Shown here piece by piece: positions 18,861 to 27,333 of a stretch of DNA of 64,000 nt (position 1 is the first letter of the stretch; each line of letters starts with the position of its first letter). The translations under genes were made by a program, and so were the position numbers. Source of the DNA: Myxococcales bacterium (GTDB lineage: Bacteria; Myxococcota; Myxococcia; Myxococcales; Myxococcaceae); assembly GCA_030681895.1 (NCBI GenBank), contig JAUXRI010000313.1, positions 27,377 to 91,376 of the forward strand, given 5' to 3'. The notes below the pieces were generated by a model, which saw nothing but the letters and a program-made list of their open reading frames with translations, searched no databases and was not told where the DNA came from.

Positions 18861-20232
18861 CGAGCAGGTCGACCCGAAGCTGCTGCTCCGAGCCTGACTT
18901 CACGATGACGTCACGCGTCGTCGTCACGCCCAGCTCGGGGTTCGTGAGGCGCAGGTGGTGAGGGCCTGGTGACAGCGAGAGCGGCGCGAGCGGCGTCGGA
19001 CCCATCGCCTTCCCGTCGACGTCGACGTTGGCCCACGGAATGACCCGCAGCAGCAGCGTGCCCGGCTTCGACGTGAGCGACGGCCGTGCAGACGGTGGCG
19101 GACCGGCGACTGGAGGCGCTGACGACGGTGGCGGCGCGGGTGGTGCTGCAGTGACCGGCAACGGCGTCGCGACCGGTGCTGCAGCTCGGGCCTCGGCGCG
19201 CACTGGCGGTGGGTCCTCCGCGAGAGGCGCCGGCACCTCACGCCGCGACACGGCCATCACGGCCACCGTGGAGAGGACGAGTGCGATGAGGCCGGGGACG
19301 AGCCGCCGCCGGGTCGAGACGGGCGCCGGAGCCACGTCGGCGACGCCGGTGAGCACGGCGGTGCGCCTCGGCGGCGTCGTCTCGGCCTCGTCATCGTCTG
19401 CGGTGTCGAAGGTCTCGACCAGTACCTGCGCGAGCACCGTCGGCGTGACGTGGTCGCCGGCGGCGCGCGCGACCTCGTCCAGCGCGTCCGCGAAGCTCGC
19501 CGCGGTCGCGTAGCGCTTCGACGGGTCGGGCTCGAGCGCGCGCGTCACCACTGCCTGGAGCGACGACGACACGCCCTCGAGCGACGGCGCGGGCCCCGCG
19601 GCGCGACCCGTCAGACACTCGACCAGCACCACTGCGGTCGAATACAGGTCGCTGGCCACCGAGGGCTTCAGCCCGTCGAGGACCTCGGGTGCGATGTAGC
19701 CCTCTTTTCCTGCTCTGCGCCCGCGCACCCCGGCCAGGCCGAAGTCGACCAGCTTCACGGCGCCGTCCCACGAGAGCAGCACGTTCTCGGGCGAGACGTC
19801 GCGGTGGAGGACGTGCAACGCGGCCCCCCGCTCATCTCGGGCTTCGTGCGCGTGCTGCAACGCGCGGAGCACATGCGAGACGATGGACAGCGACACCGCG
19901 GCGCCGAGCGGACCGCGCGCCTTCACCACCTCGCGCAGGCTCCTCCCTCGCACGTACTCCATCGCGAGGAAGTACTCGCCGCCGTCTTCGACGAGCTCGA
20001 AGACCTGCGCGACGTTCGGGTGAGACAGCGCAGCGCAGACGCGCGCCTCGACCAGGAAGACGTCGAGGAACGACTGATCAGCGGCGAGGTGTGGATGCAA
20101 CGTCTTGAGCACCACCCGCTTCGTGAAGCCCGCAGGGCCGTCGGTGCGCGCGAGCAACACCAGCCCCATGCCGCCCTCGGCCAACTGGCGCAGTACGCGG
20201 TAGCGACCAACGATGCGGCCCTCGAGTGTCAC
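18838..20232 (-). CDS. Ser/Thr protein kinase with C-terminal PEGA domain
   Basis: 464 aa from a GTG start. Kinase domain at about residues 11-280: glycine loop AEGGMG (18-23), Lys43, HRDVSPEN (143-150), DFG (163-165), APE (181-183). One membrane segment (LVPGLIALVLSTVAVMAV) near residue 315, then an Ala/Pro-rich region and a C-terminal PEGA-type beta domain (GTLLLRVIPWANVDVDG; HHLRLTNPELG), which would lie outside the inner membrane. Its upstream region holds a palindrome like the pair at 15.5 kb. It faces the FHA activator, a natural phospho-binding partner. The last codons lie in the tandem repeat. Confidence 0.9.
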   Translation of the reverse strand: MTLEGRIVGRYRVLRQLAEGGMGLVLLARTDGPAGFTKRVVLKTLHPHLAADQSFLDVFLVEARVCAALSHPNVAQVFELVEDGGEYFLAMEYVRGRSLREVVKARGPLGAAVSLSIVSHVLRALQHAHEARDERGAALHVLHRDVSPENVLLSWDGAVKLVDFGLAGVRGRRAGKEGYIAPEVLDGLKPSVASDLYSTAVVLVECLTGRAAGPAPSLEGVSSSLQAVVTRALEPDPSKRYATAASFADALDEVARAAGDHVTPTVLAQVLVETFDTADDDEAETTPPRRTAVLTGVADVAPAPVSTRRRLVPGLIALVLSTVAVMAVSRREVPAPLAEDPPPVRAEARAAAPVATPLPVTAAPPAPPPSSAPPVAGPPPSARPSLTSKPGTLLLRVIPWANVDVDGKAMGPTPLAPLSLSPGPHHLRLTNPELGVTTTRDVIVKSGSEQQLRVDLLDVLGAQP

Positions 20233-20264
20233 CGCTTCGACAGTAGCCGAACTGCAGCGCCGCA

Positions 20265-20284
20265 CTGTCAGGACGACCTGACAG
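20265..20284. promoter_or_regulatory. Palindrome CTGTCAGG-ACGA-CCTGACAG upstream of the kinase
   Basis: An 8-bp perfect inverted repeat with a 4-nt centre. Its inner 16 bp (GTCAGGACGACCTGAC) differ from the palindrome at 15512-15527 by one base. It is centred about 42 nt upstream of the kinase start and about 160 nt upstream of the cytochrome c gene on the other strand. A further half site (GTCAGGGT) follows at 20284-20291. Probably the same regulator binds here and at 15.5 kb. Confidence 0.6.
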
Positions 20285-20435
20285 TCAGGGTGCACGTCAT
20301 GCCCGCCATCAGCAGCGATGACGTTCGCAAACTCTGCGCTTGAGAAGAAGTCGCGCGCGCGACGTCATGAGAGCACGCAGGCACGACCTGAATTCGCGCG
20401 CGGCGCTCGCGTGCGACACGGATGGAGATGACTGA

Positions 20436-20816
20436 ATGAAACGTCTGATCACGATGGTGGTGGCATTGATCTCTGGCGCAGCGCTGGCTGGCGGCTTCGA
20501 GCTCAAGGGCGACGCAGCGAAGGGTGAAGCTCAGTACAAGGCGATGTGCGTCGCGTGCCACGGGGAGAAGGGCGATGGGAACGGTCCCGCCGGGGCCGCG
20601 CTCACACCGAAGCCGACCAACTTCGCGGCACCTGACGCGGCCGCGCGGCTCACCGACGAGTACACGTACAAGGTGATCAAAGAAGGCGGCGCTGCGGTCG
20701 GCAAGTCGCCGCTCATGGTGTCGTGGGCGGGCTCGATGAAGGACGACGAGCTGCGCAACGTCGCCGCGTACGTGCTCAAGCTGAAGGGCCCGGCCGCACC
20801 CGCGAAGAAGAAGTAG
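20436..20816 (+). CDS. Small cytochrome c (class I)
   Basis: 126 aa with signal peptide MKRLITMVVALISGAALAGG. One haem motif CVACHG followed by EKGDGNGPAGAAL, and a later SPLMVSWAGSMKDDELRNV with a candidate Met ligand; this is the cytochrome_CBB3/class-I pattern. It would be a periplasmic one-electron shuttle. GGAG lies about 10 nt before the ATG. Divergent from the PEGA kinase, with a 203-nt region between that holds the palindrome. The short Lys/Ala tail (PAAPAKKK) is not part of the domain. Confidence 0.9.
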   Translation: MKRLITMVVALISGAALAGGFELKGDAAKGEAQYKAMCVACHGEKGDGNGPAGAALTPKPTNFAAPDAAARLTDEYTYKVIKEGGAAVGKSPLMVSWAGSMKDDELRNVAAYVLKLKGPAAPAKKK

Positions 20817-20909
20817 TCGTCGGCTTCCCGTCGCGACCGGCGGCGGGCAGGGCTCTCGGGCGAACCGAAGACGATTCGATTCGCTCGAGGCTCCCATCGA
20901 CGCCACCCA

Positions 20910-21557
20910 TCACCTTCGAGTGCGTTTCACCCCGAGCTCCGGGTACGCGCGCAGGAACATGTCGACGTGCTCGACGAAGAACGCCTTCAGCTCGAGCGGC
21001 CGGCAGGTGTTCCCCGACAACGAGTCTTGATGAAAGAGCGCGAGCACCACCGGTGAGAGGAACTGGAGCGCGGCGTACCGCTCGTTGAGGGCCCCCAGGT
21101 CCTTCAGCTCGACGTGGCGCCGCAGGAGCGTCTCCACCGTACCCAGCAGCGGCTCGAGCAGGTGATTCACGTAGGTGGGTCCGAGCGCGCGCGTCGAGAG
21201 GCCGCCCGCGAGCGACGACGCCTGAATCACGCCGACGCCGTGTTTGAACCACGCCTCTTCGAGCCGCTTCAGATACCCGAGCAACGACGCGCGCACGTCA
21301 CCTGGAATCGGCGTCGACGCCATCGCGAGGTAGGGCGCCGCGTCGATGTGTTGGCTCTCCATCACCGCAGTCAGCACGCCCTCGCGGTCCCCGAAGTAGT
21401 GCTTGAGCGTCGCGACGGAGGAGTCGGCCGCCGTGGCCAGCTCCCGCAACGAGGCGCGCAGACCGTCGGGCTTCATCACCCGGGTCCGCACCTTCCTCGC
21501 CAGCGCCAGCCGCGCGTCGTCGTAGTCGGCGTTTCTGGAGCCACGGGTGCGCGCCAC
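20910..21557 (-). CDS. TetR-family transcriptional regulator
   Basis: 215 aa from a GTG start. The N-terminal HTH reads LRELATAADSSVATLKHYFGDREGVLTAV, close to the TetR consensus where the recognition helix ends KHYFG-x-RE. The C-terminal ligand-binding half is helical and not assignable. It is divergent from an export operon (TolC-like, DevC/DevA/DevB-like) and two inverted repeats lie between, so it most probably represses that operon and itself and is released by an exported substrate. The frame is open 84 codons upstream, but that part overlaps the TolC-like gene and does not look coding. Confidence 0.85.
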   Translation of the reverse strand: MARTRGSRNADYDDARLALARKVRTRVMKPDGLRASLRELATAADSSVATLKHYFGDREGVLTAVMESQHIDAAPYLAMASTPIPGDVRASLLGYLKRLEEAWFKHGVGVIQASSLAGGLSTRALGPTYVNHLLEPLLGTVETLLRRHVELKDLGALNERYAALQFLSPVVLALFHQDSLSGNTCRPLELKAFFVEHVDMFLRAYPELGVKRTRR

Positions 21558-21564
21558 GGTGAAA

Positions 21565-21592
21565 CAATTAATTGGCCCGTGCGTGCTACGCA
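21565..21592. promoter_or_regulatory. Probable TetR operators between divergent genes
   Basis: CAATTAATTG (21565-21574, perfect palindrome) and TGCGT-GCT-ACGCA (21580-21592, 5-bp arms) sit in the short gap between the TetR gene and the TolC-like gene. The AT-rich palindrome stands out in this GC-rich DNA. Position and symmetry fit operator sites of the adjacent TetR regulator; no footprint evidence. Confidence 0.5.
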
Positions 21593-21639
21593 ATAGTCCC
21601 TCGATGCAGAGGGGCTTCAGAGTCGCTTGCGGACGCCAG

Positions 21640-22953
21640 ATGCCCTCTTTATTGAGTCTCTCAATCGTGAATCGAAAAGCTGCAGCACAGATGATGGGGT
21701 GGGCGGTCGCGCTGGTCGCCTCGGTGAGCGCTGCGCAGCCACTGTCCGCGTTCCTCGAGGCTGCCGAGCAGCACAACGTCGACGAACGCCTCGCCGTCCA
21801 GGCCACCACCTCGGCGCAGGCGAGCTTCGGGCAGCAGTGGGGCGGCCTGCTGCCGTCCCTGTCGGCGAACGGCGGTTACACCCGCAACCAGTTCTCGGCG
21901 GTCATCGACATTCCCAGCGGGCAGAACACCTCGACGAAGGTCACCATCATTCCGCAGGACCAGCTCGAGGCGAGCTTCAGGGCCGAGGTGCCGCTCATCG
22001 ACGTCTCGCGCTGGATGAAGGTGGCGGCCGCGTCTGCCGGCGCCGATGCCGCCACGTCTCGAGAGGCGCTGACCCGCGACCAGGTTCGCCGCCAGGTCGT
22101 CACGGCCTTCTACAACTTCGCTGGAGCCCAGGCGCTCGTCGACTCGGCCCGAAGGTCGCTCGGGGTCTCCGAGGCGCAGCTCACGCAGCAGACCGACCGT
22201 CGCGCGGCGGGCGTGGCGTCCGAGCTCGAGGTGGTGCGGGCCAGCTCCGAGGTCGAGCGCAACCGGCAGCTCGTCGCCGACGCCGAGGCGATGCTCGCCA
22301 ATTCCCGCCGCGCGCTGCGCACGTTGAGCGGCCTCGAGCCGCGCGGCGATGGCGCCATGCCGTCCGACGACCTGCACGCCGAGGCCCCGCTCGCCGACCT
22401 CGAGGCCCGCATCGGCGCGTTGCCTGCCGTCGTCGCCGCCTCGAGGGACGCAGACGTCGCTGCGACGAACTCCTCCGCCGCGACGACCTCGCTCATCCCC
22501 ACCATCAACGCGCAGTTCACCCAGCGCTTCACCAACGCGACCGGCTTCCAGAACCAGGTGGCCGCGTGGAACGCCGGCCTCACCTTCGCGTGGCGGGCCG
22601 ACGTCGGCACGGTGCAGGGCCTGCGGGTCGTCAGCGCTGCAGAGCAGACCGCGTTGCTCACTGCCGAGAAGACGAGGCTCGCAGCGGCTGATCAGGTGCA
22701 CTCCGACTGGCAGCGCGTCACCGCCGCCATCACCAAGGTGAAGGCCGCGAAGGCGCAGGTGGCGTCGGCGACGCGCGCACAGTCACTCGCGAAGGAGCGC
22801 AACGCCGCCGGTGTCGCCACGCAGCTCGACGTCATTCAGGCAGACCGCGACCTCTTCTCTGCCGAGGTCAACGACATCACCGCGCGGCTCGACCTCGCCA
22901 GCGCGCGCGCCTCACTCAAGCTGTCCGCTGGTTTTCCCCTGGAGACGCCATGA
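21640..22953 (+). CDS. TolC-like outer-membrane efflux protein
   Basis: 437 aa from ATG 21640; GTG 21667 or ATG 21691 would give shorter leaders (MMGWAVALVASVSAAQ is the signal core), and no strong ribosome site decides. Two long alpha-helical halves with conserved spacing (SAFLEAAEQHNVDERLAVQ; DQVRRQVVTAFYNFAGAQALV; VHSDWQRVTAAITKVKAAKAQ; NAAGVATQLDVIQADRDLFSA) are typical of outer_membrane efflux proteins. It should form the trimeric exit channel for the transporter coded next. Stop overlaps the permease start by 4 nt. Confidence 0.9.
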   Translation: MPSLLSLSIVNRKAAAQMMGWAVALVASVSAAQPLSAFLEAAEQHNVDERLAVQATTSAQASFGQQWGGLLPSLSANGGYTRNQFSAVIDIPSGQNTSTKVTIIPQDQLEASFRAEVPLIDVSRWMKVAAASAGADAATSREALTRDQVRRQVVTAFYNFAGAQALVDSARRSLGVSEAQLTQQTDRRAAGVASELEVVRASSEVERNRQLVADAEAMLANSRRALRTLSGLEPRGDGAMPSDDLHAEAPLADLEARIGALPAVVAASRDADVAATNSSAATTSLIPTINAQFTQRFTNATGFQNQVAAWNAGLTFAWRADVGTVQGLRVVSAAEQTALLTAEKTRLAAADQVHSDWQRVTAAITKVKAAKAQVASATRAQSLAKERNAAGVATQLDVIQADRDLFSAEVNDITARLDLASARASLKLSAGFPLETP

Positions 22954-24176
22954 GCGCCGAAGCCGTCGAGGTCGAAGGCCGCCGTCGCGCGCTCGGAGGC
23001 CGCACCATCGCGCAGCCGGTGAAGACCCGCGCCTCGGCGTTCGGTCGCGCGCGCACGATGGCCGGCATCGGCATCAAGATGATGTTCTTCGACAAGCTCA
23101 AGCTCGCGGGCACGCTCTTCGGCGTCGTCTTCGCGGTGCTGCTCGGCAACTTCCAGGCCGGCACCTTCCTCGCGCTGCTCGGCAAGAACCGCATGTTCGT
23201 CGAGAACGCGAAGGTCGACGTATGGATTGCGCCGCCTGGCACGCGACAGTTCCAGTCTGGCAAGCCGCTCAATGACTCACAGCTCAACCGCGCGCGCGCG
23301 ACCCCCGGAGTCGCCTGGGCCGAGCCGCTCGTGTTGCAGGCCGCGAGCCTGGTGCTCCCCAGCGGCGGCAGCGAGCCCGTGTCACTCGTTGGTACGCGCA
23401 GCCCGCGCTTCGTCGGCGGCCCGTGGAACCTCGTGAAGGGCGACCTCAACTCCCTGCTCACGCCCAACGGCGTCATCTTCGAAGACTCGGAGCGCGAGAA
23501 GTTCGGCGGCTTGAACCTCGGCACCATGCGCGAGCTGTCTGGCCACAAGGTGCAGGCCGTCGGCTTCACGTGGGGCCTGTTGCCCTTCGCGCCGGCCTAC
23601 GCGTTCGCCGAGCAGGAGCTGGCGCGCGAGATTCTGAAGGTCGGGCCCGACAAACACACCTTCATCATGGTGGGCGTGGAGCCGGGCGTCGACGCGACCG
23701 TCGTGCGTGCCCGCCTGCAGGACGTGCTCACCGACACCAAGGTGATGACGCGCGACGAGTACATGAAGGAGATCCTCACCTACATCATCACGGCGACGCA
23801 GATTGGCCTGTCCTTCGGCCTGTCGACCTTCATGGGCGTGCTCGTCGGGATGATCACCGTCGCCCTCTCGATGTTCTCGTCGGTCATCGACAACATGCGC
23901 CAGTTCGGAACGCTCAAGGCCATCGGCTCCCGCACCGTCGACCTCGCGCTGCTGCTCTTCACGCAGGCCATCATCTACGGCGTGCTCGGCAGCCTCATCG
24001 GGCTCGGTGCCGTGTCGGGGATGGTGCAGGGCATGCGGAACCCGCAGTTGACGCCGGTGCTGCTCCCCGAGGCGTTCGGCATCACCACCGTCGCGATGGT
24101 GCTGGTCTGTCTCGCCGCGTCGCTGCTCGCGCTGATCCGCCTCTCCCGCATCGAGCCGGCCATGGTGTTCCGATGA
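22950..24176 (+). CDS. ABC transporter permease, DevC/FtsX-like
   Basis: 408 aa. Arrangement: a cytosolic start, one membrane segment at about 48-72 (LAGTLFGVVFAVLLGNFQAG), a large periplasmic domain, then three C-terminal segments (LSFGLSTFMGVLVGMITVAL; LFTQAIIYGVLGSLIGLGAV; ITTVAMVLVCLAASLLALI). This is the FtsX/MacB topology, and IDNMRQFGTLKAIGSRTVDL is the usual cytosolic coupling motif. With the neighbours it resembles the DevBCA exporters. Overlaps both neighbours by 4 nt. Confidence 0.9.
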   Translation: MSAEAVEVEGRRRALGGRTIAQPVKTRASAFGRARTMAGIGIKMMFFDKLKLAGTLFGVVFAVLLGNFQAGTFLALLGKNRMFVENAKVDVWIAPPGTRQFQSGKPLNDSQLNRARATPGVAWAEPLVLQAASLVLPSGGSEPVSLVGTRSPRFVGGPWNLVKGDLNSLLTPNGVIFEDSEREKFGGLNLGTMRELSGHKVQAVGFTWGLLPFAPAYAFAEQELAREILKVGPDKHTFIMVGVEPGVDATVVRARLQDVLTDTKVMTRDEYMKEILTYIITATQIGLSFGLSTFMGVLVGMITVALSMFSSVIDNMRQFGTLKAIGSRTVDLALLLFTQAIIYGVLGSLIGLGAVSGMVQGMRNPQLTPVLLPEAFGITTVAMVLVCLAASLLALIRLSRIEPAMVFR

Positions 24177-24892
24177 GCGCGTCCATCGCAGTGGTGCCGG
24201 CGCTGCCTCCGGCCATCGAGATCAAGGGCCTCACCAAGACCTACGGCTCGGGCGCGCTCGCCTTCCAGGCGCTCAAGGGCATCGACATGCGCGTCGAGGC
24301 TGGCGAGTTCATGATGCTCATCGGCCCCTCAGGCAGCGGCAAGACGACGCTCTTGTCGATTCTCGGGTGCGTGCTGCAGCCAACCGAAGGCACCGCGTTG
24401 CTCTTCGGTGACGCGATTCACGGCCGCAAGGAGTCGGAGCTTCCGCGCCTGCGCCTCGAGTACATCGGCTTCATCTTCCAGGGTCACAACCTGATGAACG
24501 CCCTCACCGCGGAAGAGAACATCGCGGTGCCGCTCGAGCTGCGTGGCTATTCGCACCGCGCGGCGCTCGTCGAAGCGCGCGAAACGCTCACCGCGGTCGG
24601 CCTGAAGGACAAGTTCAAGAAGCGCCCCGAAGAGTTGTCGGGTGGCCAACGTCAACGCGTCGCCGTCGCGCGCGCGGTCGCCGGCAAGCCGCCGCTCATC
24701 CTCGCCGACGAGCCCACCGCCAGCCTCGACGCCGAGTCAGGCATGCAGGTGACGGAGCTGCTCAAGAACCTGTGCAGCGAGCGCGGCCACACCGTCATCT
24801 GCGTCACGCACGACAACCGCATCTACCACCTGGCCGATCGCAAGACCTTCATCGAAGACGGGCGCATTGTCCGTGAAGACGAAGCGCACTGA
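24173..24892 (+). CDS. ABC transporter ATPase, DevA/LolD-like
   Basis: 239 aa. Walker A GPSGSGKTT, Q-loop FIFQGHNLM, signature LSGGQRQR, Walker B LILADEPTAS, and switch His in VTHDNR. It is close to the LolD/MacB/DevA subgroup (GLTKTYGSGALAFQALKGI; ILGCVLQPTEG). It powers the adjacent permease. The ATG overlaps the permease stop; the next gene starts 21 nt after its stop. Confidence 0.92.
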   Translation: MSASIAVVPALPPAIEIKGLTKTYGSGALAFQALKGIDMRVEAGEFMMLIGPSGSGKTTLLSILGCVLQPTEGTALLFGDAIHGRKESELPRLRLEYIGFIFQGHNLMNALTAEENIAVPLELRGYSHRAALVEARETLTAVGLKDKFKKRPEELSGGQRQRVAVARAVAGKPPLILADEPTASLDAESGMQVTELLKNLCSERGHTVICVTHDNRIYHLADRKTFIEDGRIVREDEAH

Positions 24893-24913
24893 CGCACCGC
24901 ACGCGGAGCACAC

Positions 24914-26011
24914 ATGCTGAAGAAGCTCGGAACCGTATTGTTCGTGTTGATGCTGGGCACCTGCGGCGCGCAGATGGTTCGTGCCGCGCGCGCAGGCCCC
25001 CTCGTCACGCCCATTCAGAAGGACGTGCTCAAGGCCGACCGCGAGCTGGCCAACGCCACCGGAAAGGACGTGAAGGCGCCGCTGCCCGAGAAGGGCGACC
25101 TCATCGGCGGAAACGGCGTGGTGGAGCCTGCGCAGCGCGAGACGAAGGTGGCCGGTCAGGTGACCGCCGTCATCACGCAGGTGCTCGCGAAGGAAGGCCA
25201 GCTGGTGAAGCAGGGCGACCTGCTCGTGCAGTTGGACAACGGCGTCGAGCTCGCGGCGCTCCAGTCGGCTGAGGCTGACGTCGCGGCCGAACGCGCGACG
25301 CTCTCACGCACCACGAAGGGCCTGCGCATCGAAGACCGCGACGCGGTGAACGCCGAGGCCCAGGCCGCGAAGGCGCGCGCCGAGCTGTCGTCGGGAGTCC
25401 TCGGTCGCACCGAGCAGCTCGCGAAGACTGGCGCGGCCACGGCCGACGAGCTCGAGCGCGCCCGTCGTCAGGCCCAGCAGGACGCCGCCACCTTCAAGGC
25501 CACCGATGCCCGCCTGCGCGCCGCCGAAGCCGGGAGCCGCGGAGAAGACATCGCCTTCCAGCGCGCCCGACTGCTCGCTGCCGAAGCCCGCCTCGCGCAG
25601 GCGAAGGCCCAGCTCGAGCGCCTGGCGATTCGTGCGCCGCTCGATGGAGAGGTGCTCCAGGTGAAGGTGCGGGAAGGCGAGCTGTACACGTTCCAGGGCA
25701 CCGAGCCGCTCGTGGTGATGGGTGACACGCGCACGCTGCGGGTCCGCATGGACGTCGATGAGCGCGACGTCGCCCGTGTCGTCAACGGCGCCACTGCGTA
25801 CGTCACCGCCGACGCGTTCGGCGCGACGAAGTTCCCCGGGAAGGTCGTCGAGGTGAGCCGCCGCTTCGGACGAAAGAACATTCGCACCGACGACCCGGTC
25901 GAGAAGAACGACACCAAGATTCTCGAGGTCGTCATTCAGCTCGACTCGAACGAGAAGCTGGTGCCCGGCCAGCGCGTGACGAGTTTCATCGCCGTCAGCC
26001 CGAAGTCCTGA
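24914..26011 (+). CDS. HlyD/DevB-type membrane fusion protein
   Basis: 365 aa. N-terminal hydrophobic anchor (KLGTVLFVLMLGTCGAQ); lipoyl-like halves GQVTAVITQVLAKEGQLVKQGDLLVQLD and RAPLDGEVLQVKVREGE; a long coiled-coil hairpin between them (residues about 115-245, Ala/Glu/Arg-rich); a beta-barrel end DERDVARVVNGATAYV. It bridges the inner-membrane ABC complex and the TolC-like channel. The operon (TolC, DevC, DevA, DevB types) is complete for tripartite export; the substrate (lipid, glycolipid or drug) is unknown. Confidence 0.9.
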   Translation: MLKKLGTVLFVLMLGTCGAQMVRAARAGPLVTPIQKDVLKADRELANATGKDVKAPLPEKGDLIGGNGVVEPAQRETKVAGQVTAVITQVLAKEGQLVKQGDLLVQLDNGVELAALQSAEADVAAERATLSRTTKGLRIEDRDAVNAEAQAAKARAELSSGVLGRTEQLAKTGAATADELERARRQAQQDAATFKATDARLRAAEAGSRGEDIAFQRARLLAAEARLAQAKAQLERLAIRAPLDGEVLQVKVREGELYTFQGTEPLVVMGDTRTLRVRMDVDERDVARVVNGATAYVTADAFGATKFPGKVVEVSRRFGRKNIRTDDPVEKNDTKILEVVIQLDSNEKLVPGQRVTSFIAVSPKS

Positions 26012-26150
26012 ACGACGCGCGCGCGTCGGGCCGTCGGGCCGTCGTGCCGCGTTCGGTCGGGCCCGGCGCTGGAGCCGCTGAGTCGGACCTCGCGTACCGG
26101 GACGGCTCAGGAGCGCCGAACTGCGCGTTGAGCTCCTCGTCCCACAGGCG

Positions 26151-26531
26151 ATGAGCGTGTTGATGCCGGGCTTCACCGCCTACGCGCTCGGCGGCGTCGA
26201 CGCGGTGCTCTCTGGCGGAGTCGACCCATACGTCGGCGTGGGCGTCGGCTGGGACCACAACATCTTCGCGCCCATCGGCGGCAAGACGGGCGAAGGAAAG
26301 TCTCAGAGCGGAGGAAGTGGCTGGTCTGGTTCCGGGCTCGGTGGCCTGGGAAACGGCCTCGCGTACATCGTCATCCCGTTGGTGGCAGTGGCCGTCGCGG
26401 TGGTCGCCGTCATCGGGTTCATCTGCGCCGGCCGCGTCGAGTTCCGCTATCACGCGGGCTCGTCACGCAACGCGCTGCCGCTGAGCGCCCCCGTACCGAC
26501 CGTGTCCGTACTCCTCGGCTACGGCATCTGA
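26151..26531 (+). CDS. Possible remnant of an outer-membrane protein
   Basis: 126 aa. It reads like the end of a small barrel: PYVGVGVGWDHN, then a Gly/Ser loop, a hydrophobic segment (YIVIPLVAVAVAVVAVIGFI), VEFRYH and a final VSVLLGYGI. There is no signal peptide. The reading frame continues upstream without a start (AELRVELLVPQ also looks like a strand) to a stop near 26079. Either a short protein with an unusual start or the 3' part of a decayed gene; the second seems more likely. Not clearly linked to the export operon before it. Confidence 0.35.
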   Translation: MSVLMPGFTAYALGGVDAVLSGGVDPYVGVGVGWDHNIFAPIGGKTGEGKSQSGGSGWSGSGLGGLGNGLAYIVIPLVAVAVAVVAVIGFICAGRVEFRYHAGSSRNALPLSAPVPTVSVLLGYGI

Positions 26532-26671
26532 GGGCGACACCCGCCCGCTGCGGTCCGCGTGGACATGGGTGAGCGTGAGTCTCTGGCGCGGTGGTCAACG
26601 TCGTCGTGCTTTGGCTCTCACGCGTGGTGTGGAAGTCTGGTCACCTCACCCCCCCACACTCAGGAGTCCTC

Positions 26672-26908
26672 ATGAAGAAGATGGTGCTCGTCGCCGTGGT
26701 GTCTGCGTTCGCTGGAGTCTTCGCCACCACCGCCTTCGCCGAGAAGCAGCCGCTGATGCGCAACGCCCTCGAGAAGCTGGAAGACGCGCGGAAGAACCTC
26801 GAGAACGCCACCGCCGACAAGGGCGGTCACCGCGTGAAGGCGCTCGGGCTCGTCAACGATGCCATCAAGGAAGTGAAGGCCGGCATCGAGTTCGACAACA
26901 AGAACTGA
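26672..26908 (+). CDS. Small exported helical protein
   Basis: 78 aa. Signal peptide MKKMVLVAVVSAFAGVFATTAFA, then one helical unit (LEKLEDARKNLENATADKGG, HRVKALGLVNDAIKEVKAGI, EFDNKN). The pattern ADKGGHR-KA--L---AI-EV--GI is recognisable in many small periplasmic proteins of proteobacteria with no assigned role. AGGAG lies about 9 nt before the ATG. The 140 nt upstream (26532-26671) contain no gene and probably the promoter. Confidence 0.75.
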   Translation: MKKMVLVAVVSAFAGVFATTAFAEKQPLMRNALEKLEDARKNLENATADKGGHRVKALGLVNDAIKEVKAGIEFDNKN

Positions 26909-26915
26909 CGCCGAC

Positions 26916-27293
26916 TCACTCGCCGCCGGAGTCATCCGGCGCGTCGACCATCGCGGAGAGGAAGAGGCTGTAGGTCAGCTGTGCGACCGGCCGTCCTTCT
27001 CTCCGCGCTTGTCGTCTCAAGGCTGCGGGCAGTGAGCAGCGGCTCTGGTCCTTCGGGTCCTCCAGCTGCGCGTAGCCCCGGCTGGAGTAGCCGACGACCT
27101 TCCACCCATGAACGCCGAGCGCGCTCGTCAGGTCGACGGTGAGCTGGTGGTGCAGGGCTCGGTCGAGCGACGAAGGCTCTGACGCCGGCGCGGGGTTCAC
27201 CCACTGGCCGTCGACGGCTCGCCAGCCGCGCCGCTCGAGGTAGCTCACCTTGCGGGCGCGCCCGAGGCCTCCGACGTGTCGTTCGAGTCGCAT
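26916..27293 (-). CDS. Hypothetical protein
   Basis: 125 aa from ATG (MRLERHVGGLGRARKVS). Mixed basic sequence with YLERRGWRAVDGQWVNP near the start and WKVVGYSSRGYAQLEDP in the middle; no signal peptide, no membrane segment, one Cys. The frame is open further upstream but overlaps the next gene and reads as its shadow. It lies downstream of the propeller-dihaem lipoprotein gene on the same strand (41-nt gap), so it may share its transcript. No family recognised. Confidence 0.5.
   Translation of the reverse strand: MRLERHVGGLGRARKVSYLERRGWRAVDGQWVNPAPASEPSSLDRALHHQLTVDLTSALGVHGWKVVGYSSRGYAQLEDPKDQSRCSLPAALRRQARREGRPVAQLTYSLFLSAMVDAPDDSGGE
26924..26941. terminator. Possible hairpin terminator CGCCGGA-GTCA-TCCGGCG
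   Basis: A perfect 7-bp GC-rich stem with a 4-nt loop, 16 nt after the stop of the small exported protein and inside the last codons of the convergent gene. No run of T follows, so it would be a weak or factor-assisted terminator. Confidence 0.3.
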
Positions 27294-27333
27294 GCGGCTC
27301 GCGAGACTGGCGCGTCGCTCCGGAACCCTGGCC

